Below, piece after piece: positions 1 to 12,782 of a stretch of 64,000 bases of DNA (within the stretch, counting starts at the first letter, position 1; every line of letters begins with the position of its first letter). Below the pieces are notes generated by a model that saw only the letters and a list, made by a program, of their open reading frames with translations, was not told the DNA's origin and ran no database searches. Source of the stretch: Opisthocomus hoazin (taxonomy: Eukaryota; Chordata; Aves; Opisthocomiformes; Opisthocomidae); NCBI RefSeq assembly GCF_030867145.1, contig NC_134414.1, forward strand, positions 22,462,518-22,526,517. Reading direction: 5' to 3'. The position numbers and the translations under genes were made by a program.

Positions 1-2710
1 CTGAAGAAAAAAATAAGCTGAGAAATAGCTTGCTAAAAAGTAGAAAAGTATTTTTGTTTCTACCTGATCAGAAGCAGGAAACTTGTCTACATGATGAGTA
101 TGCACTTAGAATATAAAAAGATAAAAGCAAAGCTTCTTTTGCATTGTTGCCTCTAGAGATGTTATGGGATGTCCATGCACTGGAAGGTTTCTTTGCAGAG
201 GGCTTCCTGGAATATCTGTCTCAAACTGATGTGCCCATAGAAGTAGTATTACAGCAAATAAGTAAAATGAGTCAGAAGAAATGGTAATGACTGGGTAGCA
301 TTCACCCAGGAGTTCTGTGGGAATTCAGTGTGACATTTCTGAACTACTGTCTGTAAGGCTTAATGAGCTGGTTTAAAACGGCTTTCCCATCAAAGGAGTG
401 GAAGGTAGCAACCCTGCTTTGAAAATGAAATAATCGAAACTGGATTCCGTATTGGACACATTAATCATGTGGATTTGGGCTGTTGCTTTTTTCTAGTTTC
501 TACTAAATAATGGTAAGGAAAGAATTCAACAGAGCTTTTGTAGAGGGAAATAACAGATAGGGGAGTTCAAGTGAATCACTAAGCAGGAAGAAATGTCTTA
601 CAGTCCGGATAGTTTACTTAGGCCCAGAAATCATTTACTAAGTTTTGAGTTGCAGTAGGATAAGAGCAAAGGCCCTGGAAAGGATAAGTAATTGGTTAAA
701 AAAAAAAAATACTGTCTTTTAACAAGGTAGAAGTATTGGGGTGTCTGTTAAGAGTATGTGATCAACAGTGTGATCTGAAAGTGATCAGTGCTAGGTTTTA
801 TGTAGGGACCATGTTCATCAAAAACTTGGGAAGAGAGAATGAAGAGTAAGGCTTGCATATAGGCTGTGTTGCTCAGTGTGTTAAAAACTGTCAGTGAAGA
901 CATGTGCAAGGATCTTGTGCCATTGAATGATAAGAAATGAAATTTGGTGTTAATAGGTTCAGATAAATGCATACGGAGAGGTGAGTAGAACAGTGGTAAC
1001 TTTGCATACTTGAAACGGGCTGTCAGCTAGCTGGTGTCTTTCCAGGAATGTCAGCTTAAGGTTTGGTGTGTGAAGGGGAGGGGAAAAAAAAGAGGGGGGG
1101 GGGGAACACCAAATAAACCAAATCCCTCAGTAAGTGGAACATTGGCAGTATTAGGTAGGAACAGGTAGAAAACCAGAAAATACCATTATATGACAACATG
1201 GGGATTCACCAGATCTTTACATTTGTGCAGCTGACTTCCTCTTTTGTTGGTTTTTTCCTTTTTTACAGTAGTAGAATGAAAGGAAATAAAGGGAGGGCCT
1301 ATAGAAGTGGTTAAAGGTGGAATGGCTTTCATACAGGGATTGATTAAATCATCTTTTTTTGGGGCCCAAGCCTCTTCAGCTTTAAGGGGTGCGTGAATCT
1401 TGTTAAATATCTATAAAATCGTAAATGCTGTGGAAGAATTTGAGAAGGATATGGTAGTTCGTTTCTCAGTGTTGTTCAGTGCTGCCTGGTTTCTTCGTAC
1501 TGCTGTGTAGCGGGGTCAAAAGAAAGGGCAGTGTTATTTCATGTGAATCCATTGCCACTGCAGAGTACGGGCGCAGTTAGCGTTGGTCTTCAGTGAAAAA
1601 CAGACACTTCAGTCAAATTAAGCTTTACAGGCACTGCTACATATGAATACCAGAAATCACATCTCTCTAACAGATTTAATTTTGAAAGCTGTTCTTACAG
1701 ATGCATATTCATGAGATTAAATCTTCTGGTAATGTGTGCACTTGTATGTACATTCCAGTAATTTGAAGTTGATGTATACAATCGTTTACATGGAAGTATT
1801 ACTTCTGGTTATAGTACTGAATTGGGAGCTTTAACAACAGTTGATCACTACATGCTTGAAAGAGTTCTGTATGGATATTAATGTAGTACCATTTTTTTTG
1901 ATATCTCTGCCTACATTCCTACAATGATTAAATTATTGTTCAACTGGTGCTACAGAACATTGCCCATCCTTGCTGATGTTTGAGTATTCTATACTGAATT
2001 ACCAAGGTATGGACCTTTAATTAAAGATACCCCAGCAATAGAAGTAGCTTGTGGTGTCTGCAGAATTTTGTGATGGTATTAAATCTTCTGATTTTAATTG
2101 CTCACATACAAAATTTTTTCATGCTGTATGATAGGTAGAAAAATAAAGGATTGCATCCACTCGGGTGCCATGAATATTTTATCCTTCTCCTTGCTATGTT
2201 TCTTGTCTCTTCACTCTTACCTTTCCAGTGTAACGACCCAAGCTTGAGTTGTTTAGTTTCAAAACATCGGGCTGTCTTCAGCCTCTGGGTGGGTTAGGGT
2301 GTGCATTCTCTCAGGTTTCCATTCAGGTTCATTGCCTTCATCTCTGCAGAGATGCCAGATGTGCCTTGGGAGATCAAGTGTCATTCCCTGCACTTGACTG
2401 AACTATTAGTGAACCACTGAAAATGGAAGTCACCCTTATTGTGCGTTGTCTCAGCAAGTGGGAAGTACTCGGTGTACAACTTCCCAATGTACTGAGCTCT
2501 GTTACTCAGTGTAGATCAGGATTATTGCCACTTACATCTTTGTGTTGATGCATGTGGTTCACTACTGGTCCCGATTAAGACCATGCACAAAGGTGGCTGT
2601 TTCTAGATCATGATGTGTTTGGGATGGCTGAGTGTTGGAGGCATAAGGGGTTAAATGCTGTTAGATTTATGATTGGCTAGAACTAACGACAGCACTGTAT
2701 TTCTCTACAG
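1..2710 (+). other. FDX1: FDX1 intron before the last coding exon
   Basis: Non-coding sequence that ends in a pyrimidine-rich tract and AG directly before the terminal FDX1 exon. I looked for the preceding adrenodoxin exon, which encodes the acidic helix with the EEDH- and DEEND-type motifs, and did not find it. The whole stretch is therefore most simply the last intron, continuing to the left of the window. It is AT-rich, with one G-rich spot at 1075-1104 and no recognisable transposon. The intron assignment is inferred; the acceptor is seen directly. Confidence 0.75.
1075..1104 (+). repeat. G-run cluster (possible G-quadruplex)
   Basis: Two runs of four G separated by a single A are followed by an A-rich spacer and then 11 consecutive G. 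They lie on the sense strand of the FDX1 intron. This gives enough G-runs for a quadruplex in DNA or nascent RNA, but the long run may also be simple slippage or an assembly-sensitive homopolymer. Confidence 0.5.
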
Positions 2711-2825
2711 ATCACGTTTAGGCTGCCAGATCTGCTTGAAGAAATGGATGGATGATATGACTGTTCGGGTACCAGAAGCTGTTGCCGATGCTAGACAATC
2801 AGTAGATATGAGTAAAAACTCCTAG
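2711..2825 (+). CDS. FDX1: FDX1 (adrenodoxin) terminal coding exon, partial gene
   Basis: FDX1 is a mitochondrial matrix [2Fe-2S] ferredoxin that carries electrons from ferredoxin reductase to steroidogenic and other mitochondrial P450s, and it also serves lipoylation. The exon follows a good acceptor (ttctctacag). It starts with the third base of a split codon, reads 37 codons and stops at TAG 2823-2825. The peptide begins [20 protein letters not shown], the hallmark adrenodoxin C-terminus. The Cys in LGCQ (codon 2724-2726) matches the fourth iron-sulfur ligand (Cys92 in bovine adrenodoxin numbering). It is followed by the [11 protein letters not shown] motif and a short tail that ends in KNS. 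The other three Cys ligands must lie in exons left of the window. A processed pseudogene is unlikely because an intron and acceptor precede the exon. Confidence 0.94.
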
Positions 2826-5250
2826 AAGAAAATATCTTAGGGGTTTTAAAAAAGCTTAATTATTTTTATAACTTATTTTTAAATGTGTAATTAAATATGG
2901 AAACTTACATAATTGTGAGTTATTTTATATGACTATCAATATTAGATTAATGATATTTTAATTTTCTTTATAGAACCTCCTATATTTTTACGCTTAAAAT
3001 GCAATAATACTTCTTATAACTGATGATCGGATTATAAATGTTAGCAAGTATATTACAGATTTCATATAACGTTATTCTGCCAGACCCTGTAATGATGCTT
3101 GAAAACTGGATCACTTGTACAAGACTTCTCCTAAAAACTCCTGGGCATTTCTAGGTTTCAGACCTGGATATGTTAGAGAACAAAACTTGTAAGACTCCAT
3201 GGGGTCTTTTTAAAGTGTTGTCATTAGAGACGGTGTGCTCAGAGCTAATTCACTTTCTTGATAAATATGATACTTCCTCAGCAAATAGTGGATTTTCAGG
3301 GTAGGCATTTTCCAGACTTTGGAATCTTAATGAGATGTGGCAGATTCTGTCTCGCAAAAATACTGTTAAAACCATGAAATCTAGGGGCTGATACAGAATG
3401 TTGGCACCTGCAGCTTAATTGCTGCAGTGCATCTCTGTTGTCCAAATAGAAGTCAATAAACCTCAGTTTAACTGTATTTGCGTTTGACCAAACCACAAAT
3501 ACAGGGATGCACATGGCTGAGAGTAAAGTCTTGGAGCTGTCTAATGGGAGAGCATATCCACTGGAGGTTAATTGTAAATTCTTGCTGTCCTCTGAAGATG
3601 TCTAGGCTGGGATTGAAGAGGACAATGTTTGTCAGCATAAGATTTGTTCTGAAATCTTTATCTCTTACTTCAGTTTTTGAGCTTGTTCAGGAGGCAGTTT
3701 GATGTTAGCTAGGGCATTCAGCTTGAAGGGAATCCTGGATTCTGCGCCTTGCTTCCAGGATCATTTCAGTAATGGTTTATGTGAAATGACCAAGTATATT
3801 TATTCCATAAAGAGGGATTAAGTTCCCAAAAAGGGGTTGGGAGACCTCCGTGGTGGGATAGCATGTGGACTGATGATGAAGAGCTTTCAGCTGGATCTTG
3901 TTTTAGTCTTTCTGAAGTAGACCAAAATAAAATAATGTCTCTAAGACTCTTTATTATTCTCTCCATTTTTTGTTGCCTAAATACTTAAATGAAATGGCTG
4001 TCACTAGTACAATAGTTGTTATAATTACATGGTTATTTTAGTATTTGGGGCTTGTTTTTATGTATATAACCTGTTTATGTACACTTGAATGATCTAATGC
4101 ATTCATTAATGCCTTATTTGAACTGGTGACAGTGACATCTAGACATTTTGCAGTATTATATATATGGGAGAGGAAAAAAAAATTATTTTTCCAGTGTCAA
4201 ATATTGGGATTATTTTGAGCTTCATAAAGGAAAAAAGTCTCTCTGTTATAAAAAGAAATATTTTCTAGAACTCTATTGAAAATAGATCTAGTTCAAGTTC
4301 TTTGATTTCTTCTGTGAGTAGCTGTTTGTTTGTTTCATGGGGTTCCTTTTGGACCTTCCACTAGAACAAGGTATGCTTGAAGTGGTCTGCTCAGATAACT
4401 TAATCATGTAGGGTTTTTCAAAGTACTCTTCCTATCTCATATAATTCAAAATATGACTTGAAATTTCCTGGCTTTTTGAAAGACACAGAGAGTGAGGTTG
4501 GGGGGAAGAGTGGAAATAAATTGAAGAAATGTTCTGAACTTGCTGCAGTCTTCGACTGCTGTGACTCTATAGTTTAGAGGTTACCCTCTCACAGTCAGGC
4601 GTTAAGGTAAATTGGTTGTCACTTTGTATTGCCTTTGTTCCGAGTTCATTTTTATACAGTAATTATTATTAGATCTCAAATTTTTCTTTTTCACATGAGA
4701 CACAGCTCTTTAGCTTCCAAGGAGGGAACTCAGGTCATAACCAGATGTACTGTGCATTCTTACATAGGAAAGAAATCCAAGGTTTTGGTATAGCTGTGGG
4801 GTTTGGGGGTAGATATTGTGTTTTCTGTGGTTTAGGGTTTTATTGTGTTTTGTTTTGGGTTTGTTTTTTTCAATTATAGCACCAGGCACTTCTCCTTGTG
4901 GGAGTATTGAAGCGCTTAACACTGTTAAATGTGAAACGGCTCTCGTGACATTTTTCTTTCTAAGCCAAGGTTTGTTTCGTTGCACATTTCTTGTGACAGC
5001 TTCTCATCATGAAGACTTTGACTCTCCTGTAGTGTGCCTGTGGAAGGAATTATTTAGCACAGCAAGGCAAAAAAGGATACTTCAAAGTTCATTTTGAATT
5101 GTAGAGGTATCCCGTATTGCATGCAAATGGAGATCTCAGAAGGCGAAGGAACTGACGTGTAATCCCCCAATGCACAGCTCAGAGATACTTGTTTCCTTAT
5201 TGTCAAAATGATTTGCAAATAAATCTTATTTTATACCACTTTCTGACACA
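2826..5250 (+). other. FDX1: FDX1 3' untranslated region (inferred extent)
   Basis: Sequence directly after the FDX1 stop with no long sense frame. The first 170 bases are very AU-rich, with several ATTTT/ATTTA-like stretches. A proximal ATTAAA lies at 2890-2895, and AATAAA hexamers at 3455-3460, 3926-3931 and 5218-5223. The last has the best downstream T/GT-rich tract, so the long form probably ends near 5.24-5.25 kb. From memory, mammalian FDX1 also has a 3' UTR of about 2.5 kb, which agrees. The extent is inference; RNA evidence would decide it. Confidence 0.55.
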
Positions 5251-5270
5251 CCTTGTTTGTATTGATTTTT
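5218..5270 (+). terminator. FDX1: Candidate FDX1 distal poly(A) signal
   Basis: Canonical AATAAA at 5218-5223, followed about 28-45 bases later by the T/GT-rich stretch cttgtttgtattgattttt. This is the arrangement expected of a cleavage and polyadenylation site. The earlier hexamers in the UTR have weaker downstream GT-rich elements by eye. Confidence 0.5.
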
Positions 5271-6540
5271 CTTCCCTCTTTCTCAAAGTCATTGAATCTA
5301 TTTCTGGGTGTAAAATGGAACTTAACAGTTAACGATGCACATTCAAGTGTAAGTATGAATTACTGTGCAAAGACACATATTTAAAGCATCAAAACTAGTT
5401 AATTATACATTTGTTTACTTCCTTGTCCAAAGAAAGGTTACAACTAACTCATTTTCTAAAGGCATTTCCTTCCTCTGTCAAAACATCGAGTCAGGGGCTC
5501 TCTTCCGCCTCTCTCCCCTCAAAAACGAGGGGAAAATCAGCCTTGTCAGTGCTCTACCAGTTGGTGCCCTGGTGTGATGCCTGAAGGGGCAGGAAGGAGG
5601 TGCCTCGTGCTCCAGTGTCACTACATCTTGTCCTGCTGGTGAAGTTTCCACCATCTGGGCTGCAGGCTGTCACCGGAGAGAGGACAAGGCACGTTCTCCA
5701 GGTGGGAAAACTTCGCTGAGGTATCAAGTGGTAGAAAACATTAGAAAGAGGCCACAGCTGCTGTGGGTGGGTCAGCGATGTCTCCAAGTGAGCTGAAATG
5801 CTGTGAAAGCGGAATGGGGGTTTCCTGCCTCACGGTGGGGGCTGTTGCCTCTGTGGGTGGCTGTAGTCCCTCGGTGCTCTTTCCACGTTGTGCTGCTAGG
5901 AGAGCAACAAGAAGTGTGGTCCACAGGTATAACAACAGGCATTAAAAGTAACCCTGAGATTTACTTTCTGAGGTCCTGGCCACCTTTTCCTTTTTTGTAA
6001 GGTTAAATGTGGGTTTTTTTATGTGAACGAGTCCACAATCAAAAAGGCCTTGTTGAAAGTAATTGCTGGCCAGCAGTGATTGATGAGCACTTGCAACTGG
6101 GGCAAACTCTTCATCTGGAGCCATGGCCCCACTGTGCACAGACAAGAACCAATGGGGTCCCCCTCCCCGGTCTGGAAGCTCCTTGACCTCAGCCCATCAA
6201 CAGAAACGTTATTCTGAGCGCTTGCACTGCTTATGTGCTGCCATGACCGGTGTTAGCCTGGCCAGCATAATTCCCCTTGATCCTAGCCCGTTCCACTTCG
6301 CCCCACCTTCTTCCCTGAACAGGCACTTGCATCTGCTAGAGAGGAGAAGGATGACAAGGGCCTGGGACAGACTTCGTACGACCTTTACGTCCGCTTAGGT
6401 CGTCCCATTTCTGGCTCTTCCAGAGCATGTCTGCGCTAGAAACCAGGACGTGGTCTGAATTTCTCTGAGCTGGTGCTGACCCTAGGTGGTAAATCCCTGC
6501 AGCACAGTGCTAGCAGGGATTGAAATTGGGAGGAGGGAAG
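5271..6540. other. Intergenic, no gene seen
   Basis: Moderately GC-rich sequence downstream of FDX1. Several frames of 60-93 codons are open on both strands, but they overlap one another, have no family resemblance and show no splice or promoter context. I see no repeat. Confidence 0.5.
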
Positions 6541-6900
6541 AGCGCAGCGTGTGGGAGCAGCCGTGGGTGTGAGCCCAGCTCGGCTGCAGCTTGCGGACGG
6601 AGCCAGCCCGGTGTCGGCAGCTGTGAAAGAAACGTCGGCTCGGTGTTACACCGGAAAAGAGCCATTGCTGGGTCAGGCCAGGCTGCCACGGCGGGGCCTG
6701 TGGGACCGCAGACAGACAGACGTGCAGACACACAGACACCCGTGCGTCAGCTGTGCTGACCAATGCCGACAGAGAGCATGGCGCCGGCCGTCTCCTCCGT
6801 GAGCCCCGAGGCCCCGCAGGCAGCACCCACTCCGTGGGGGGCCTCTCCCAGTGACCACGGGAGCAGCCCTGACAGGGGCTCAGCCGGCGCTGGTGAGGTT
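6541..6900. promoter_or_regulatory. CpG-rich patch (orphan CpG-island-like)
   Basis: By hand count these 360 bases hold 29 CpG dinucleotides at about 68% G+C, giving observed/expected CpG near 0.7. That meets the usual island criteria, while flanking DNA is much poorer in CpG. It lies about 1.3 kb beyond the likely FDX1 end and over 20 kb from the ARHGAP20 3' end, so it is not the promoter of either gene. It could be a promoter of an unannotated non-coding RNA, an enhancer, or a GC-biased patch. Open frames across it (up to 183 codons on the - strand) look like products of base composition. Confidence 0.5.
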
Positions 6901-9900
6901 TGGGGGTTCCCCTGCCTGTCACGGTGCTCTGCTCCTTCGCGTTCGCAGGGATGAGCCGTCCATCACATAACACCGTGCGATGATGGGACGTTTGTGCTCC
7001 TGGTTCCTCCAGGCACCAGAGGCTGTGTGACACACAGGAGGTGACAGTGACATGGGGCAGTGGTGCCGAGGGAGTACCAACTGCCAGGCACTCCAGAGCA
7101 GCCTGCGGGTGCCTGTGGCGGCTGTACCCGGGCTGCAGCTACAGCTGGGTCAGTTTTCTTCCTGCTGGCAGCTGGTGGGCCGAAATCTCTGGGTTTGGAG
7201 AAGTCTGTCCCATCTCTACTGGAGGAGATGCCAGGACATAGACAGCATTTCTCTTTCAGGCTGTCTTTGATCAAAAATTGCTCTCCTTAATCTGGTTTTG
7301 GATCAAACAAATATCTGGACGAGCTGGATTCCTTACTCCATCCAAGGGCACCTGAGCATGTTCAGTGGTGGGTTAGCGGCTCATTAACCCTTCCTCAAGT
7401 AACAGCCCTGCTTTACACAGGTGAGCCAGCCCTAGCTTCTGATAGAGCGAGTGCTCACAGGCTTTACTTGTAGTGGTTTGGAAGAAGAAGGGCATTGCCT
7501 TCCTAGAAAACTGACTGGAGGGGAGAAAGGGACCAAGAGGGAGAGCTGACGCAAGACGACAGCGATGCAGCTGCAGCCTCTGGGATCCCGGAGAGAGGCA
7601 GGCACGCACCATCCAGGGAGTCAGCGGTGGGTTTTGGCTGGGGACAAAGGTAGCAGGTCTCATCTCAGAGGAATGTTTAACAACAGATGAAAATAACTGT
7701 AAAAGAAACCAAATGGTGTCATAGAGACAAGGCGTATGGGTAGCTCGGAGTGACGGGGAGGCTTGTTCAGGCTGTAGGTCGGTACCAGGGGACTGATGGC
7801 TGTCAGGAGGGAGCACAGCAGGGGATGGCCGGAGCAGGAGAGTTTCTACTTCAGATTTCAGCACCTTTTTTTTTTTCTTCTGCAGTAATTGAGTTGTTAT
7901 GATCATCACAGCCATTGGATTTTTGTCAGAAAATCAGGAAAAACACATTCTGTTCTGCCGTGGAGAAGAAAAAGCAATCCATGCCCCTTGCCTTGAGGTT
8001 TCCTGCCCTGCTGGGGTCTGTCCTTCATGGAGAAGGGCAGCACAGGAGCTGCTGAGGCAGAGGGAAGCAGAGCGGAGCTGCCCGGAGGGTGGATGTTATC
8101 CTGGCAGGGAAGTGTCAGGAGCCTGGGAGCTCCCTCTGCTGAGTGATGTGTACAGCAAAGGTTGTATTTCCAACTCAAACAGCCCACGTCTGAGCATTGT
8201 AGGTGAGCTTCATATTAAAAATTACCTTAATTAAAGACCTCATTGCCAGTCTTTATTCTCTGCTGCTTTCATACTTTATGAAGTATTTGTCTCTGGATGA
8301 GAAAGATGGGTAATGTTTTCCTTCCGATTTGCCTGTTACAGTACTTATTTTCAGAGGTAAAAATGCCTAAAGGAGGCATAAGACATAAAAGACCTTTACA
8401 ACAGCACACAGAAATGAAGAGGGCAAACCAATTACTGGGCAACGGGAGTCAATTCTTAGAATAAAAGTACAGAATAACCGCAGGATATTTGCTATGGTAT
8501 TTCACTGCTTATATAACCGGTTAATCAGTGCTGCCAACCGCCCAGTGCTGGGCTGCTCCTGGTTTGCCATAAAGCCCTGCCTTCCCCGTAAATAATACAT
8601 TTAATCCATTTCTGCTTCCTTCCAGCTGAAGTGCCTCTATAATGGCTCCATATCCCGGGAATTTTGTAACATTAACCTTCCTCTGAGGGTCAGGTGCCAG
8701 AAATTCTTACTCTCTGGCAAAATAATTTCTCCAAATCTTTTTGCTAGCGAGTGAAAAATGAAGCCCAGCTCCGAGCCTGAAATGAGCTTGAGCTGCGGCA
8801 TAGTCGGTGCGCTTGCCATACCGCACGAGGCAGATGCAGCCAGCAGCTCGTGGTTTCTGCAATGAGATATTATTTACCAGGATGATAGGGCTTTTTTCAC
8901 TCCTTCAGACCTGGGGTGCATTCAAAAATACACAGGAAGGTCCTCGTGCTCAAAACACGTCATCATCTTTAAGCCTGGAAGGAGACCCGCATTATTTAAG
9001 GAGTTAATTCCTGGCAGCAAATTTGGGTTAATGCTGCTCTGACAACAGGTCTGAATCTGTAAACACTTGACCCAAACCCACCAAAGGAAGAAAAAAAGCC
9101 CTTAGCCTATCCTTGACACTTGCTCCCCACCTCTCCAAAATAAACAGATTGGTATGTTTTGGTTTAGCAAAAATGTTGAAACAAATTACATTTGATACAA
9201 GCCACAGTACTGTTTCAGAAGTGGAAACGGCAATATTCCTTCCAGAGCACACTGAATGTTTAGATGTAAAAATAAACCACCTAGCCAGGCCCCACTGGGG
9301 AACGCACTGGGCTCCCAACCTTCTTCTCTTTTACTTCCTACATTGCTCCTGCCAGAGAGCCCGTGATTTATTGACTGTTTCCATCGCACTCCGTCGCCTG
9401 CAGCTCCTCATGACTTCCACTCGCTCAGTGGGTACATCTGGGGTTGTTTTTTTTTTCTGCTCAGTTTCTGTTCTTTTTGTTGTGTTTCTTCATCAGAGAG
9501 ATACCAGATATCCTGCAAAAATTTCCTTTTTACCTCACAACTCAATATTTGCATTAAATGCAAACCCTGCTTACTTCAATCATTGTGAAATTCTTCATCT
9601 GTCTCTTACGTTCTGAGTCACCGAGATGCCTGGCATCCCAATGGGGTAAACTGCTGGTAGAAATGAAAGCCCCTCCAGGATCCCAGGGAAAGGGCGCAGG
9701 AGCAGCTCCCGGCTCCGCAGCTGCATCCTTGCGTTTCAGCACTGGCTGTGGCCCCTCTGCAGTCCCCGGGAGCTGTCGGGGAAAGTCCAGGCTTGACCCT
9801 GGCGTAACGCCGAGGTACAGCTCGGTGCACGAGGCCGTTGAGGAGCAGCCGAAATGAATGTGCGGAGCACACGTTCTCACAGCTTTGCGATGCCAGAAAC

Positions 9901-10707
9901 CCTCATGTTTCTGCTGCGTGGCTTTTGCCAAAGCTCCTCCTGCAAATTGCTGAAGATAGGTTGGACGGCTGAGCGCACAGCGTGGGACAATTTAATTAGT
10001 GACTACTGAGAAACCTCATGTCTGAACAGCTTCAGCTGGCACTGTGTCCTTTATACGCCGCCTCTGCCAGGCACATCTCTCTCTTCAGTTCCTATCAGCT
10101 TTGATGGTCTCCTTAAAAAATAAATTATTGTAATTACTTCTGAAGAGACGAAGCAGCAGAAACCTCAAACTTGCTTCCTCTCTTCTCTCCCAGGCTATGC
10201 ACGGCTCTGATGCCATTTGTAATGTCAATGTGCTCTTTCTTCCAATTTTATAGCCTTGATAACAGGGCTTTTGAAAAAATACATCCCCATTGCTGATAAC
10301 TTCATGAGGTCCTGACTGGGAGCTTTTTGACTTCTAAACTGAATTTCAGGCTACAGTATTTTCACAATTACTACTTTTATTTTCTCACAGAAAATGTGAA
10401 ATAAACTGATGTATAAAACAATACTTTTTTCTTGAAAAAAGTTTGAAATTCATATATTTTTCTTTTTGTATTGTCTTTCATACAGTGAAAGCTGTTCATT
10501 TAAAAGGCATGTGCAGAAAATCATTTTTGTTGGTTTGCACATGATCTCATTCAATTCTGATAAGCTTGTTCTTAACGTTTTCCAAATCTGATAATTACTT
10601 GAACTGTCTTTAAGTCTGTCTGTAGCACAGGCTCTGAAAGACCTTTTCTAACATTACATTGTTTTCCAGAATGATGGACACAGGGCTAGAAAACCAGGAT
10701 ATATGGC
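6901..10707. other. Intergenic, no gene seen
   Basis: Mixed-composition sequence with GC-richer islands (6.9-7.2 kb and 9.65-9.85 kb). A 180-codon frame on the - strand (7373-7915) and a 167-codon frame on the + strand (9113-9616) resemble no family I know and have neighbouring overlapping frames, so I do not call them genes. A T-run at about 7867-7876 and poly-A/T spots occur; no clear transposon. Confidence 0.45.
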
Positions 10708-10768
10708 TGGAGAGGTTTGGGTTGGAAGGGACCTTCAGAGATCACCTATTCCAGCCCCTCTGCATCCT
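10708..10768 (-). mobile_element. CR1 3'-end remnant
   Basis: About 60 bases match the 3' end of a CR1 LINE in reverse orientation (ggtttgggttggaagggacc followed by the gatca...ccagcccc segment). The octamer tail and all upstream sequence are missing, so this is an old 5'-truncated fragment. Confidence 0.8.
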
Positions 10769-12782
10769 ACGTATTTGATTAGGCAACTGCATAAACTTCG
10801 TGGATCTGATAAGTTTATTGCATAAAATTTCTAGTGTATCAGATAAGTTTATTGCAGAACTTGTCCAGATTTTTTAAGGAAGTTTATTGTATTGAGATTT
10901 GGTGTGTTTTCACAGACATCACACATATTTTACCCTTAGTTTTTTTAATTTTTCAAATAAAACCTTCAAGTGAGCTAAGAATCACTTGGAGGCTGTTTTG
11001 GTTTAATCTGTTAAATAATTCCTGGTACATTATTAAACAGTTGTCATTAACATTTTTTTAAATTGAGTATGATACCAAGGGTATTGCCTGCATGTGACGT
11101 TTTCTCAATTTGATCTACAAGAAAAAAAATTTACACTTTTTCCCATTAAAAAACAACAATTAAGTAAAACAAAAAGAAGTAGAGGCATGGATCCAGTCTT
11201 CCCGGCCAAGGGTTCATCGGGGCTGGAGAGCTGGGCAGGGTGATTGTGAGTCCATGGCAGGTGGCTGCGGTGGCCACTGGCCAACCCTTGGCTTGTCTGC
11301 AGGGTAACAGAGAGGTTTAACAACATGTTGGATGGTGTGTCCAAGCACCCTTGAGGGTACGAGCCACTGCGGAGAATCCTTGGCTCCCACAGACTCAAAG
11401 GGGCTCCTCAACGGCATTTGTTCGTAAGGAAACAGCATGCCAAGAAATCCAATATTTAACCTAAAATATAGTCAGTAATTTTGTCACTAACTGGTTGGTA
11501 AGCTTGAAGTATTTTGGGCTATAAAAGTGGTTTTGTTGCTGGGTATTTTTTTTTTTTTTTTTATACATAGTTCCCAGGATCAAGGATTTAGTTAAAGAGT
11601 TGGTTATTCTTAGTGTAGAGTTCCTGGTGTGATGTCTGTGAGCCCAATGTGTCCTATCCTGACATGAGCTGAATGGCCCCCATGGGGTCATTTTGCTTTA
11701 GGAAGTGAAACTTGTATCCTAGCGAAAGAAAAGAGTTCTGAAAAGCCTTTTCAGAGATCAAGGCTGAGAAGCAGAAATAATACTTGTTAGTGGACTACCC
11801 AGTTGAAAAAATAGCCATGTTCATGGAGTCCATGGTGTCAGCAGCCAAGAGTCAGAAATGGAGTGCTGGGAAGCCATATCTCTCGCAGGTAGCTGGACAC
11901 TTCTTGGTCTTTATCAGTCCTCCCAGTCAGTCAGTTTTGGTAACTAATGGTTATTTAGTTTTCACCCAAATGATTTCCATGAAAGCATTTTGGTTGAGTG
12001 TGGCTGTCACCCATGGCTTTTGGTGCTTCTGTCATGAGGACACATTGTAAAGATGTATCAGCCTGTTTTGTACATGCTCTGGCAAGATTTATCTGCTTCT
12101 GGTGTTTGCTGGACAAGAGATACCTTGCTTGTGGTCATGAGATTGGAACGGGTGGGTGGTGCCTGGAGGGTCGGAGAAGTTGTTGGTAAAAAACCTGGTT
12201 GTAAGAAAAGTTCTTTATAGGTATGATCTTTCAGCTAGGTTGCAATTATCCAACATGTTTCAAGATATTCCCAGAAGGAGGAGAAATCTTATGATCTTGG
12301 GTGGCAGGATGGGTCTTTTTGTTTTCCTGTCAGTCTGCGTGAAGTATATAAATACTCAGATACTATCATTTGTCTTGGGAAATTAAGGAAATTAGAATGG
12401 GAGGATAAGAGACATTTTTCATCACCCTTGGCTCTGCATCCAAGGATTTTTTGCATGATTCATCTTCATCATGGGCCAAGAAACTTTTCTGCTGGGCCTT
12501 AGAAGGTGCGAACCCCATAGCTATGGCCGCATCACTGCAACTACACCTGTTTGTCACCACTGAAGTGTTGGCTCTTAACCTCTCCACTTATGGAGCTCGG
12601 GCTGGTTTAGTTGTCTGCATGTAGAGAGTTTGATATTGTGCACCTCTGCTCCCAGGGCTGTGTAACCCCTCCCTGCCTGCCCTGCCATGCCGTGCCCTGC
12701 CCATCATGGGAGGCTGCAGCTCAGGGACAGTGCGAGGGCACGCTGCCAGCCATCTGACCACTAAGGCACCTCCATATGAGAT
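10769..12782. other. Intergenic, no gene seen
   Basis: AT-rich sequence with a 17-base T-run at 11546-11562. I find no splice-supported coding segment and no recognisable transposon; the scattered short frames are not convincing. Confidence 0.45.

Noticed and set aside
2711..2825. FDX1 exon as a processed pseudogene
   Set aside because: It is preceded by intron-like sequence with a good acceptor, has no upstream FDX1 coding sequence fused to it, and sits beside ARHGAP20 as in other vertebrates.
6482..7033. 183-codon frame on the - strand
   Set aside because: It lies across the GC- and CpG-rich patch, where stops are rare by composition, and overlaps several other long frames. The translated residues resemble no protein family.
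7373..7915. 180-codon frame on the - strand
   Set aside because: No domain, no homologue recognised, no splice or promoter context. It begins in a lysine run made by a poly-T tract.
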